Shown: piece by piece, positions 52,579-62,029 of the stretch | Layout of the letters: the number at the start of each line of letters is the position of its first letter | Position numbering within the stretch: the first letter of the stretch is position 1 | Source of the DNA: Gemmatimonadota bacterium | GTDB taxonomy: Bacteria; JAAXHH01 | Assembly: GCA_009837395.1 (NCBI GenBank) | Contig: VXTP01000044.1 | Location: 1-64,000, forward strand | Length of the DNA: 64,000 nucleotides | Direction: 5' to 3' | Notes under the pieces: model-generated | What the model was told of the DNA's origin: nothing | The model's database searches: none | The model's input: only the letters and a program-made list of their open reading frames with translations | Made by a program: the position numbers and the translations under genes

Positions 52579-52942
52579 GGGGGAAAATCGCTCCTTGGTT
52601 GGTCTCGGCCGATCGTCCCGGTCGTCGGCCGGGTCGTCTTCCGAGCCTGTGGTCTCGGTCAGTGGTTGGCCGGTTTGACGGGATTCTGGCCAGTTTGACC
52701 GGTTCCCGGGTCACGCGGCGGAAACGCCACGCACAACCTCGTCCATTATGCATGGGAACGAACCCGCGGGCAACCCTTACCGCATGACACCGGTACAAAT
52801 GTATTGTAATCCGTCCCGGAAACGTATAAGTTCAATGCAGCGATTGCTTTATTCCCCCGGAATCTGATGCTCGCCCGTACGGATTCCGGGTCGCATTCGT
52901 ACGGAAACCGATACGTGTTCCCGCCACTGCCGGGGTCCGATC

Positions 52943-55123
52943 TTGGCCGACGTCGAAACCCTATACGACCGCTACTTCCTCGAATACGCCACCTACGTCG
53001 TCAAGAACCGGGCGATTCCGGAGATCGACGACGGCCTGAAGCCCGTTCAGCGCCGCATCCTGCATACCCTCTTCGAGATCGACGACGGTAAGTACCACAA
53101 GGTAGCCAACGTCGTCGGCCAGACCATGCGGTTCCATCCCCACGGGGACCAGTCCATCTTCGGCGCCCTGGTCTCGCTCGCCAACAAGGACCTGTTCATC
53201 GACAAGCAGGGCAATTTCGGCTCGGTGCTCACGGGCGGCCAGGCCTCGGCCGCGCGCTACATCGAATGCCGGCTCACGCCCCTCGCCCGGGAAGTGCTGC
53301 TCAGCCCGGAGATCACGGAGTACGTCGACTCCTACGACGGGCGTGCCCGCGAACCCGTGGTCTTCCCGGCCAAGGTCCCGGTCGCTCTCATCCTCGGCGC
53401 CGAAGGCATCGCCGTGGGCATGTCCACCCGCATCCTGCCTCACAACCCCATCGAGGTCATGGAAGCCCAGGTGTCCTGCCTCAAGGGTGAGCCCTTCCAC
53501 CTGTATCCGGACTTCCCCGCCGGTGGGCTCATGGACGTGAGTGAATACGAGGACGGAAACGGGTGCGTATATACCCGCGCGCGGCTGGAGCCCCGGGACG
53601 ACGGCGTGGTCATGGTCCGCGCGCTACCCTTCGGCGAGACGACCGAAAGCCTGATGAAATCTATCGAGGAGGCGGCCCGGGCGAAGCGCATCGCGGTGTC
53701 CGGAATGACCGACTACACCACCGGCGACGTGGAGATCGAGATCCGGACGGACCCCGGCGCGGAAACCGCGGACATCAACGACATCCTGCAGGGCCTCTAC
53801 GCCTTCACGTCCTGCGAGGTCGCCCTCGCCGCCAACCTGCTGGTCATCTCAGGCGGTCATCCCCGCGTGATGACCGTGACGGACATGATCCGGCACAGCA
53901 CGACCCGGCTGCGGGAGATCCTCGAAGCGGAACTGAAGATCGAGGAGCGGGACCTGCGCGCCCAGCTCCGCGCCCGCAGGCTCGAGCAGGTCTTCATCGA
54001 GAACCGGATATACAAAGATATCGAGGATATCGACCACATCGAAGGTGTATACGCCGCCGTGCGCGAGGCTATCGCGAAGTATAGCCCGGTTTCGACCACG
54101 GCCCGCGCCGTGGACCGGGGCATGATCGAACTCAACGACGCGCCGCTGGAGATCCGCGACGCGGCCCGCAGTCTGCTGACGACGGTATACCGCAGCCTGG
54201 ATTTCGAGCACTACGGTCCGAGCCGCGAGATGATCGCCCGGAACCTGGACGCGGTCGGCCACGGACCGGAGCCGCACAGGCGCCTGGTGCGGTCGCTGCT
54301 GGCGGCGATCCGGCACGAACTGACCGCGACGCGACGCATGGCCGCCGTGGAAGACATCATCACGGCCGACAGCCTGACGAAGGAGGACCTGGACCGGCTC
54401 CTCGACATCCCTATCCACCGTATCACCCGGTACGGCATCGACCGGGCCGAAGCCGAGATGCGGGAGATCGAAGGCCAGCTCCGGACGGTGCTCCACAACC
54501 TCCATCACCTGACGGATTTCGCCATCGATTTCCTGGAGCAGCTCATCCGCACCTACCGCGACGAGCATCCCCGCCGCTCGGAGGTCAAGCCCTTCACGCC
54601 GGTGCAGGAACGCGACGCCGCGGCCCGCGACCTGGTGCTCCGTTACGACACCGAATCCGGGTACATGGGCTACACCATCGAGAGCGGCCGGCCACTCTTC
54701 AACGTCTCCCTCTACGACCGGGTCGTGATCGTGCGTTCCGGGGGTGTCGCGGGCGTCCACAATACCCTTGACAAAATGTACGTCGATCTCGATATCCTGT
54801 ACTGCGCCATGGAGGAACCGGGCCGCGTGTTCACCGTCGCCTACCGCGATCTCGAAGGCTACGCCTGCATCAAGCGCTGCACCATGGACCGCTGCCGGAT
54901 CAACCAGCTCTACGAACTCGTTCCGGGGGATTCGGAGTTACTGGATTTCACGCCGGAGGCCGATCCGGAGATTGTGTTGAGTGTTTTGGGTGCGAAGGCC
55001 GGGGAGGAGACCCGCGAGATCCTCAAGGCGGACGATTTCTCCATCCGAAGCCACCGTGCGAGAGGCGACCGGATCGAGCGGACCGATGTCGTGGGTGTGA
55101 AGTTTGTGATACAGGACGATTAA
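52943..55123 (+). CDS. parC: DNA topoisomerase IV subunit A (ParC/GyrA family)
   Basis: 726 residues, shorter than GyrA because the C-terminal pinwheel is reduced. The catalytic tyrosine is Y106 in ASAARYIECRL. The helix facing quinolones reads HPHGDQSIFGALV: the usual Ser (GyrA S83) is Q70 and the usual acidic residue (D87) is G74. A coiled-coil segment (ILEAELKIEERDLRAQLRARR) and tower/gate regions follow. TTG start. No parE or gyrB is adjacent. The sequence resembles the Bacteroidota/Chlamydiota ParC type more than E. coli ParC. Decatenates daughter chromosomes. Confidence 0.88.
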   Translation: MADVETLYDRYFLEYATYVVKNRAIPEIDDGLKPVQRRILHTLFEIDDGKYHKVANVVGQTMRFHPHGDQSIFGALVSLANKDLFIDKQGNFGSVLTGGQASAARYIECRLTPLAREVLLSPEITEYVDSYDGRAREPVVFPAKVPVALILGAEGIAVGMSTRILPHNPIEVMEAQVSCLKGEPFHLYPDFPAGGLMDVSEYEDGNGCVYTRARLEPRDDGVVMVRALPFGETTESLMKSIEEAARAKRIAVSGMTDYTTGDVEIEIRTDPGAETADINDILQGLYAFTSCEVALAANLLVISGGHPRVMTVTDMIRHSTTRLREILEAELKIEERDLRAQLRARRLEQVFIENRIYKDIEDIDHIEGVYAAVREAIAKYSPVSTTARAVDRGMIELNDAPLEIRDAARSLLTTVYRSLDFEHYGPSREMIARNLDAVGHGPEPHRRLVRSLLAAIRHELTATRRMAAVEDIITADSLTKEDLDRLLDIPIHRITRYGIDRAEAEMREIEGQLRTVLHNLHHLTDFAIDFLEQLIRTYRDEHPRRSEVKPFTPVQERDAAARDLVLRYDTESGYMGYTIESGRPLFNVSLYDRVVIVRSGGVAGVHNTLDKMYVDLDILYCAMEEPGRVFTVAYRDLEGYACIKRCTMDRCRINQLYELVPGDSELLDFTPEADPEIVLSVLGAKAGEETREILKADDFSIRSHRARGDRIERTDVVGVKFVIQDD

Positions 55124-55243
55124 GAAAACGGTGGGCAGGCCACGGACGGTCAGAAACCGAACGATCGGGTTTTGGACGACAAGGCATTAGGCGACCAGAA
55201 CGCTTCAAGCCAATAACGGCATCAACCAGGAAAGGTGATCTTC

Positions 55244-56041
55244 ATGTCTTCATGGAATCTGTTGAGCTGGAACGTGAACGGGGTAAGGGCGGTGGCGAAG
55301 AAGGGATTCATCGAGTGGCTCCAGGGGGAGGCGCCGGACATCCTGTGCATCCAGGAAACCAAATCCCAGGAGTCGCAGCTGGACGCCAAGATCACGGATG
55401 TCGACGGATACACGAGCTACTGGTCGGAAGCGGAGAAAAAAGGATACAGCGGCGTAGGTGTCTATACGCGCCACGAACCCATCAGCGTCGAGAAGGGGTT
55501 CGGCGAAGAGCGGTTCGATTCAGAAGGCCGGACCCTGGTGCTGGAGTATCCCGATTTCACCCTGTTCAACGTGTACTTCCCGAATGGCAAGCAGAACGCC
55601 CAGCGGCTGCAGTACAAGATGGACTTCTACGACACGATCCTCGCACACTGGGAATCCCTTCGCGCCGACGGCAAGAAACTGGTCATCTGCGGCGACGTAA
55701 ATACAGCCCATAAAGCGATCGACCTCGCCCGGCCCAAGGACAACGAGAAGATCTCCGGGTTCCTGCCCATGGAGCGCGAGTGGATCGACAAGATCGTAGA
55801 TATGGGTTACGTAGATACTTTCCGACAATACGACGAAGGGCCGGACAACTACACCTGGTGGCACCTCATGTCCGGAGCGAGAAAGCGGAACGTGGGCTGG
55901 CGCATTGATTACTTCTACGTAACCGAGGACCTGATGCCCTCAGTCTCCAACGCGTGGATCATGCCGGACGTCATGGGATCGGATCACTGTCCGATCGGGA
56001 TTGAGGTGGGGGTGGGTTTGGTGACATTGTCCTCAGTGTGA
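55244..56041 (+). CDS. xth: Exodeoxyribonuclease III (AP endonuclease)
   Basis: 265 residues. Exonuclease-endonuclease-phosphatase fold: SWNVNGVRA (N), CIQETKSQE (metal Glu), LFNVYFPNGK, VICGDVNTAHKAIDLARP (D-x-N), NVGWRIDYFYVTEDL and GSDHCPIGIEV (catalytic D-H). Cleaves abasic sites and degrades DNA 3' ends in base-excision repair. ATG is chosen over a GTG three codons upstream; AAAGGTG lies in front. Last GC-rich core gene before the A/T-richer defence-like block. Confidence 0.94.
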   Translation: MSSWNLLSWNVNGVRAVAKKGFIEWLQGEAPDILCIQETKSQESQLDAKITDVDGYTSYWSEAEKKGYSGVGVYTRHEPISVEKGFGEERFDSEGRTLVLEYPDFTLFNVYFPNGKQNAQRLQYKMDFYDTILAHWESLRADGKKLVICGDVNTAHKAIDLARPKDNEKISGFLPMEREWIDKIVDMGYVDTFRQYDEGPDNYTWWHLMSGARKRNVGWRIDYFYVTEDLMPSVSNAWIMPDVMGSDHCPIGIEVGVGLVTLSSV

Positions 56042-56192
56042 AATTGGCTTGAATTCGATGCAGTTTATCTGAGTGTGTTTACTTGCCGATGCTGAGTAAC
56101 GTATATCTTAATGCAAAACAGTAGCGATCTGGTATCTGGATCTGACTGAATATCCATGAAAGATCAATTGGATCAGAGAACGAAAGAGTCAT

Positions 56193-59100
56193 ATGACACT
56201 GGAAGACCTTCAGGCCAACTCCTCGGTAAGTGGAGTGCTCCCCGATAGTTACGTCACAGTAGTCAGCGTTCAGTGGTATGGTACGGATGCGCTAGAGTTG
56301 ACCTACAAGACACCGACTGGTAAGGTCGCAAATGAGCTACTGTACCGTGACGATGAACAACGTCTCGAAATCGTAGAAGAAGGTCGACCTTGGAGTTTCG
56401 ACGGCGACGGTAAGCTTTTTCGCTTGGTCTCGGAAGCTCAGCGTATCCGCCTTGCTCACCTTTTTGATCCAGTATTAGCCGTACATACCTCTGTAGTTGA
56501 GCCATTACCCCATCAGATTACAGCAGTCTACGAATCCATGTTGCCAAGGCAACCACTGCGCTTTCTGCTCGCCGATGATCCAGGCGCAGGGAAGACCATC
56601 ATGGCGGGACTGCTTATGAAGGAGTTGATTGCCCGAGGCGATCTTCAGCGCTGTCTTGTTGTATGTCCCGGCAGCTTAGCAGAGCAGTGGCAAGATGAGC
56701 TCAATCGTAGGTTTCATTTGCCCTTCGAAATCCTAACGAACGACAAACTTGAAGCAGCCCGAACGGGGAACTGGTTTCTTGAAGCGAACCTCGTAATAGC
56801 CAGACTGGACAAGCTATCACGCAATGAGGACGTGAAGCAGAAGCTACAAGCGCCGGACTGTCGCTGGGACCTTGTTGTATGCGACGAGGCGCATAAGATG
56901 TCTGCTTCGTTCTTCGGCCGAGAGATCAAGTACACGAAGCGCTACCAACTGGGTCAACTGTTATCGGGCTTAACCCGTCATTTTCTTTTGATGACAGCCA
57001 CCCCGCACAACGGGAAAGAAGAAGATTTTCAGCTTTTCATGGCACTTATCGATGGTGATCGTTTCGAAGGACGGTTTCGTGATGGCGTTCATGTCGCGGA
57101 TGTTTCTGACCTGATGCGGCGCATGGTAAAAGAGAATCTGCTTAAGTTCGATGGAACCCCACTTTTTCCTGAACGAATCGCTTACACGGTACCTTACAAA
57201 CTGTCCGATGAGGAAGCCCATCTTTACCGGGCCGTTACCGAGTACGTACGTGAGGAGTTTAACCGCGCTGAAGCGCTTAAAAACGATAAGCGAGCCGGCA
57301 CCGTCGGCTTCGCCTTGACAATCCTGCAACGCCGATTGGCCTCTTCGCCAGAAGCAATCCACCAGTCCCTACGTCGACGTCGTGAACGTTTGGAAAGTCG
57401 ATTGAGGGAGCTAGAATTGCTGCAGCGAGGTAGTCAGACCGATTTCCCATTTGATTCTGCCGGACCGGAACTTGACGCAGAAGATGTCGAGGACCTCGAC
57501 GAAGCGCCTGACAGTGAGGTCGAAGCGGCCGAGGAGGAAGTTCTAGACCAGGCAACCGCAGCGCGATCAATCGACGAATTGAAGGCCGAGATAAATACAC
57601 TCAAGAAACTGGAAAGTCTTGCCCTTGGCGTACGACAAAGCGGGTCCGACACCAAATGGCGGGAGCTAGCAGATCTCTTAGGTGAGATATTCACCACGGG
57701 CGGGTCTACAGGACGAATTGCCGAGCCGGATTTACCGTACCGGGCTGGGGAAATCCCCAAACCCACCTCGTCTGCAAGACAAAAACTGGTCATCTTTACC
57801 GAACATAGGGATACGTTGCGTTATCTGCAGGGACGAATAACGACTCTGCTGGGACGTGAGGAGTCCGTCGTGCTGATACACGGAGGCGTGGGACGTGAGG
57901 AACGACTTAAAGCACAGGAAGCTTTCCGTCACGACCCCGATGTGCAGGTGCTGCTTGCCACCGACGCGGCGGGAGAAGGTATAAATCTGCAACGTGCGCA
58001 TTTAATGGTGAATTACGATCTGCCTTGGAACCCCAATCGATTGGAACAACGCTTCGGGCGAATACACCGTATCGGTCAGACCGAAGTTTGTCATCTTTGG
58101 AACTTGGTCGCGAACGAAACGCGCGAGGGCGACGTATATAGCACACTCCTCGAGAAGCTGGAGCAAGCCCGTCAAACTCTCGGTGGTCAAGTGTTCGACG
58201 TACTTGGAAAGCTGCAATTTGAGGGGCGGCCCCTACGCGATTTATTAGTCGAGGCGGTACGATACGGGGAGAGACCGGAGGTTCGAGCCCGGTTGACTAC
58301 CGCGGTCGATCATGCCCTTGACCGTGATCGGCTTCAGGATCTATTGGATGAGCGTGCTCTTGCGCACGATGCTATGGATTCAAGCGGTGTACACCGAATA
58401 CGTGAGGACATGGAACGGGCCGAAGCACGCCGTCTGCAACCCCACTACGTCGAGTCGTTCTTCAGTGAGTCGTTCAAATTGCTGGGAGGAACAGTAAAAC
58501 AACGCGAAGCTCGTCGATACGAGATCACCCATGTTCCCTCGTCAGTTCGGAACAGGGACAGATTGATTGGTATCGTTGAACCGATACTGCCACGGTATGA
58601 ACGTATAACCTTCGAGAAATCGCTGGTCGCACCTCAGGGTCAGCCGCTGGCTGCATTTGTTTGCCCAGGACACCCTTTGCTCGATGCAGTAATCGACCTG
58701 ACGCTGGAACGAAATCGTAATCTCTTGAAACGTGGAACAGTTTTAGTCGACGAAAGTGATTTTGGTGATAAGCCCCATGTACTTTTTTATCTCGAGCATG
58801 CAATCCAGGATGCGAGCCAGACGCGCTCGGAGGAACGCCGAGTCGTCTCCAGACGCATGCTGTATGTCGAGATTGATTCGGAGGGTGTGGCACGGCCTGT
58901 GCATCACGCGCCTTATCTAGACCTTAGACCACTTTCCGAAGATGAACCCAGCTTGGAAGCCGTACTGGGCCGACCGGAGTGTGCTTGGATCAACCGGGAG
59001 TTGGAAAAGAAGGCACAAAGCTATGCCGTTGCTAATGTGGTTCACGAGCATTTGACAGAGATTCGCGATTCAAAACTAGCCCTGATATCTAAGACTGTAG

Positions 59101-59771
59101 CCGCGGTAAAGGACCGACTCACAAAGGAGATCACCTACTGGGATCATCGAGCAGAACAGCTCAAGCTACAGGAGCAGGCCGGAAAGACCGGCGTCCGTCT
59201 GAATTCCGGCGAGGCACGTAAAAGGGCCGACATGCTACAAGCGCGCCTGCAGAAGCGGCTGGAGGAACTTGAACTCGAAGCACAGATCTCTCCTCTGCCT
59301 CCGGTTGTATTGGGAGGACTACTGGTTGTGCCTAAAGGACTCATCGATGAGATGGTCGGGCGTGATTCGACGGATAGAGTTTCAGCTTTAGATACGCAGG
59401 AATCTGCCGCACGTGCTCGTAACATTGTCATGGAAGTCGAGCGGAGTTTAGGATATGAACCAGTCGACCGAGAGTTCGAGAAACTGGGTTACGACATCGA
59501 AAGCGTAGTACCTGAAAGCGGAAAGTTAAGGTTTATCGAGGTAAAGGGTCGTATCAGCGGGGCATCAACGATAACGGTGACCCGTAACGAAATCCTCTGT
59601 TCCCTCAATAAACCGGATGACTATATCCTAGCCATCGTGGAATTCAAGGATGGAACAGACTATCAGGTTCACTACGTACGCGAACCTTTCAAACGTGAAC
59701 CAGACTTTGGGGTAACGAGTGTCAATTATGATTTTGGCGAGTTGCTCGATCGGACACAAGATCCGTCTTAA
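56193..59771 (+). CDS. SNF2/DEAH-type helicase with DUF3883-like C-terminus (defence-associated)
   Basis: 1192 residues. N-terminal ~100 residues unknown; Walker A LADDPGAGKT (K134), DEAH at 231-234, motif III TATPHNG, acidic insertion (~420-450, DAEDVEDLDEAPDSEVEAAE), helicase C-terminal domain with VLLATDAAGEGINLQRAH and RFGRIHRIGQ (motif VI). After ~residue 730 a long helical region leads to a nuclease-like DUF3883 module (REFEKLGYDIESVVPESG ... RFIEVKGR, E-x-K). This layout matches helicases of DISARM-like and other anti-phage loci (DrmD-like, COG0553). First gene of the A/T-rich block; weak AAAGAG site before ATG. Confidence 0.87.
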   Translation: MTLEDLQANSSVSGVLPDSYVTVVSVQWYGTDALELTYKTPTGKVANELLYRDDEQRLEIVEEGRPWSFDGDGKLFRLVSEAQRIRLAHLFDPVLAVHTSVVEPLPHQITAVYESMLPRQPLRFLLADDPGAGKTIMAGLLMKELIARGDLQRCLVVCPGSLAEQWQDELNRRFHLPFEILTNDKLEAARTGNWFLEANLVIARLDKLSRNEDVKQKLQAPDCRWDLVVCDEAHKMSASFFGREIKYTKRYQLGQLLSGLTRHFLLMTATPHNGKEEDFQLFMALIDGDRFEGRFRDGVHVADVSDLMRRMVKENLLKFDGTPLFPERIAYTVPYKLSDEEAHLYRAVTEYVREEFNRAEALKNDKRAGTVGFALTILQRRLASSPEAIHQSLRRRRERLESRLRELELLQRGSQTDFPFDSAGPELDAEDVEDLDEAPDSEVEAAEEEVLDQATAARSIDELKAEINTLKKLESLALGVRQSGSDTKWRELADLLGEIFTTGGSTGRIAEPDLPYRAGEIPKPTSSARQKLVIFTEHRDTLRYLQGRITTLLGREESVVLIHGGVGREERLKAQEAFRHDPDVQVLLATDAAGEGINLQRAHLMVNYDLPWNPNRLEQRFGRIHRIGQTEVCHLWNLVANETREGDVYSTLLEKLEQARQTLGGQVFDVLGKLQFEGRPLRDLLVEAVRYGERPEVRARLTTAVDHALDRDRLQDLLDERALAHDAMDSSGVHRIREDMERAEARRLQPHYVESFFSESFKLLGGTVKQREARRYEITHVPSSVRNRDRLIGIVEPILPRYERITFEKSLVAPQGQPLAAFVCPGHPLLDAVIDLTLERNRNLLKRGTVLVDESDFGDKPHVLFYLEHAIQDASQTRSEERRVVSRRMLYVEIDSEGVARPVHHAPYLDLRPLSEDEPSLEAVLGRPECAWINRELEKKAQSYAVANVVHEHLTEIRDSKLALISKTVAAVKDRLTKEITYWDHRAEQLKLQEQAGKTGVRLNSGEARKRADMLQARLQKRLEELELEAQISPLPPVVLGGLLVVPKGLIDEMVGRDSTDRVSALDTQESAARARNIVMEVERSLGYEPVDREFEKLGYDIESVVPESGKLRFIEVKGRISGASTITVTRNEILCSLNKPDDYILAIVEFKDGTDYQVHYVREPFKREPDFGVTSVNYDFGELLDRTQDPS

Positions 59772-60017
59772 ATCTGTCAAAGAACCCAAGAAACAATAAA
59801 AACAGTGCACCTCAACGAAGACTATCTTACAAATTGACCGATTAACTTTGCAACTGAAATGGTTGAGTCCATTCGATACTGGCAATCGGATACATTGAGT
59901 TTTGGTTTACACAGCGGTAATTTGTAGCAACACGGTCGATACCGAAATCCAACACTAACAAGCCGGAAACTTGCGAGTATAGTAACCGTAATAGATTACC
60001 CGAATGGAGAATACACC

Positions 60018-61535
60018 ATGAACGGTTTAAACATCGAAGAACCTCTCGACCTCGAAGTGACTGATTTCGGTCCGATCGTTGAGGCAAAGATCGATCTGCG
60101 CCCATTGACTGTATTCGTTGGACCAAGCAATACAGGGAAATCCTATCTGGCGATACTTATCTATGCACTACATCGAGTTTTCAGTGGCGATGAAATGTGG
60201 AGATCTTCTAGGCACTTTGCCTCAAGGCATCGAATGTTGCGACGTAACAGATCAAAGAATCTGTCGCAAAAAGCAATCACTGCTATTTGGGAATTGCTGG
60301 ATAAACTGGTTGCAGACAAAAATAGACTTAAATCTGGAGGAAACTTTGTTCTCCATCCCCCAGTATTAGATGCGATTCATTCTGCGTATGCGGTAAGCGG
60401 TAACCAACTTGGCAATGAATTTGATCGATGCTACGGCATTGACGCAGGCACACTGATTCGTAAGGGAAGCAGAAAGGGCACACGTCTTGCTTTTCGAAAA
60501 CCACTATCTAACGATTCGGCACCTATTGAATACGAGCTAGAAATTAGAGCGAACAACATCGAATACGGAATGACAATCCCCCAAGATGCATCGATACAGA
60601 TTGATGTCGAGAAGGGGAACATGCTGATGGAGAACTTTCTATTTGATTCCAACGAGCTTGTAGCCATGGGGCGCCAAGGATCCGAAGAGAGACACGAAAT
60701 AGCTTGGTACCTGATGGATGCTCTTTGTGATCTCGCCTGGCCTCAACTTACAGGTCCTCTATATCGACCTGCATTTTATCTTCCTGCCGATCGGACTGGA
60801 GTAATGCACGCACACCGTGTAGTCGTAAGCGCCATGATCGGAAGCGCGCGGATGACAGGATTGCGTCCTACAGGACAAACGCCCATGCTCTCTGGAGTTC
60901 TGGCAGATTTTCTTCAGCAATTAATCGATATCGACCATCCGCCTAGTGGACGCCGAAAGAAACAAGGTGATCTCGGCAGCAGTATCGAAGAGTCGATTCT
61001 TGGAGGATCAGTACGAGTCGATAGATCAGAGATGATCGATTACCCTCACTTTACCTATAAACCTAGGGGATGGAAGGAACCGCTACATTTGATGAATGCT
61101 TCGTCTATGGTTTCGGAACTTGCACCGGTGGTGCTGTACCTGCGACATGTAGTGGAACGCGGCAATCTCCTAATTGTCGAGGAACCGGAATCGCATCTAC
61201 ATCCGGCAATGCAGGTCGAGTTTACCCGCCAACTCGCATTGCTTGTACAAAAAGGGGTCAGGGTGATAATAACGACGCACAGCGAATGGATACTGGAGGA
61301 ACTCGCCAATGTAGTACGGCGCTCTGAACTGCCTGATACTCGACGTCAAGAAGTCTCACAAGGCAATTACTCATTAAGTTCGGATCAGGTAGGTGTGTGG
61401 TTATTCAAACCACAGTTAAAGCCCAAGGGATCGTTGGTAGAGGAAATCCCTATTGACGATTCGGGTCTATATCCATCTGGTTTCGAAGTGGTAGCGACCG
61501 CACTACATAATGATTGGGCCGAAATTTCTAGATAG
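60018..61535 (+). CDS. AAA15/OLD-type ABC-fold ATPase without TOPRIM domain
   Basis: 505 residues. Walker A FVGPSNTGKS (K41), a central helical/variable region, signature-like NASSMVSELAPVVLYL, Walker B LLIVEEPESHLHPAMQ and an H-loop TTHSEWILEELAN. These are the hallmarks of OLD/AAA15-type ATPases that partner nucleases in systems such as Septu or Gabija; here the TOPRIM nuclease domain is absent. GGAG eight bases before ATG. Stop is 14 bases before the small nuclease-like gene, pointing to an ATPase-nuclease pair. Confidence 0.88.
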   Translation: MNGLNIEEPLDLEVTDFGPIVEAKIDLRPLTVFVGPSNTGKSYLAILIYALHRVFSGDEMWRSSRHFASRHRMLRRNRSKNLSQKAITAIWELLDKLVADKNRLKSGGNFVLHPPVLDAIHSAYAVSGNQLGNEFDRCYGIDAGTLIRKGSRKGTRLAFRKPLSNDSAPIEYELEIRANNIEYGMTIPQDASIQIDVEKGNMLMENFLFDSNELVAMGRQGSEERHEIAWYLMDALCDLAWPQLTGPLYRPAFYLPADRTGVMHAHRVVVSAMIGSARMTGLRPTGQTPMLSGVLADFLQQLIDIDHPPSGRRKKQGDLGSSIEESILGGSVRVDRSEMIDYPHFTYKPRGWKEPLHLMNASSMVSELAPVVLYLRHVVERGNLLIVEEPESHLHPAMQVEFTRQLALLVQKGVRVIITTHSEWILEELANVVRRSELPDTRRQEVSQGNYSLSSDQVGVWLFKPQLKPKGSLVEEIPIDDSGLYPSGFEVVATALHNDWAEISR

Positions 61536-61549
61536 AGTGGAGAGGTCAA

Positions 61550-62029
61550 ATGAACGGGTTGGTGGCAATGGTTCGCAATAAAGTCCACGAATCGTGTTTG
61601 ACAAACGGACGCATCAGAAAAAGCGGATGCTCTGCGAATCTAAATGGAGCACCGCAGCCGCGTTTAATTATAGATTTCGATAGACCCGGCGCACCAATTG
61701 GTCCTAGCCAGGGACGCTGCGACTATCTGTTCGTGGCGACTGGCGAAGAGAGTTGGGATTGGGTCGCACCTTTAGAATTAAAAAGGGGTGACTTTGACGC
61801 CAGCCAAATAGTCGGACAGCTTAAAGCAGGTGCTCGTTCCGCAGAGAACCTAATCCCTCAGAATGCACCGGTAGAATTCCGACCTGTCGCTGTATTTGGC
61901 GGAGGAATACGTAAAGCAGAACGAAACGCACTAAAGATAAGGTCCAACCGCGTGCGGTTCCATTTAACTTACGAATCCATAAGGTTAATAAAGTGTGGTG
62001 GCCTATTGACCGGAGGCCTTCATCCGTGA
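61550..62029 (+). CDS. Small protein with a PD-(D/E)xK-like nuclease signature
   Basis: 159 residues, GGAGAGG five bases before ATG. D58 (GRCDYLFVA) followed by E76-x-K78 ([12 protein letters not shown]) and then [13 protein letters not shown] fits the core D...ExK...Q/K of the PD-(D/E)xK nuclease fold (residues ~55-95), as in small restriction-type nucleases. No other domain is evident. Lies between the OLD-type ATPase and the methylase and overlaps the latter's start by four bases (GTGA). A nuclease partner for the ATPase is the simplest reading; not experimentally known to me. Confidence 0.65.
   Translation: MNGLVAMVRNKVHESCLTNGRIRKSGCSANLNGAPQPRLIIDFDRPGAPIGPSQGRCDYLFVATGEESWDWVAPLELKRGDFDASQIVGQLKAGARSAENLIPQNAPVEFRPVAVFGGGIRKAERNALKIRSNRVRFHLTYESIRLIKCGGLLTGGLHP

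Noticed and set aside
56042-56192. A sigma-70 promoter for the helicase gene
   Set aside because: TTTACTTGCC and TATCTTAAT words exist but no pair with 16-18 base spacing was convincing enough to annotate.
58270-58300. GGTTCGAGCCC word resembling a tRNA T-arm
   Set aside because: It lies inside the helicase reading frame and no acceptor or anticodon stem surrounds it. No tRNA was found in the window.
56193-59771. Type I restriction HsdR or a BREX helicase
   Set aside because: No HsdR nuclease domain, no HsdM/HsdS or PglZ/BrxL neighbours; the SNF2 layout with DUF3883-like tail fits better.
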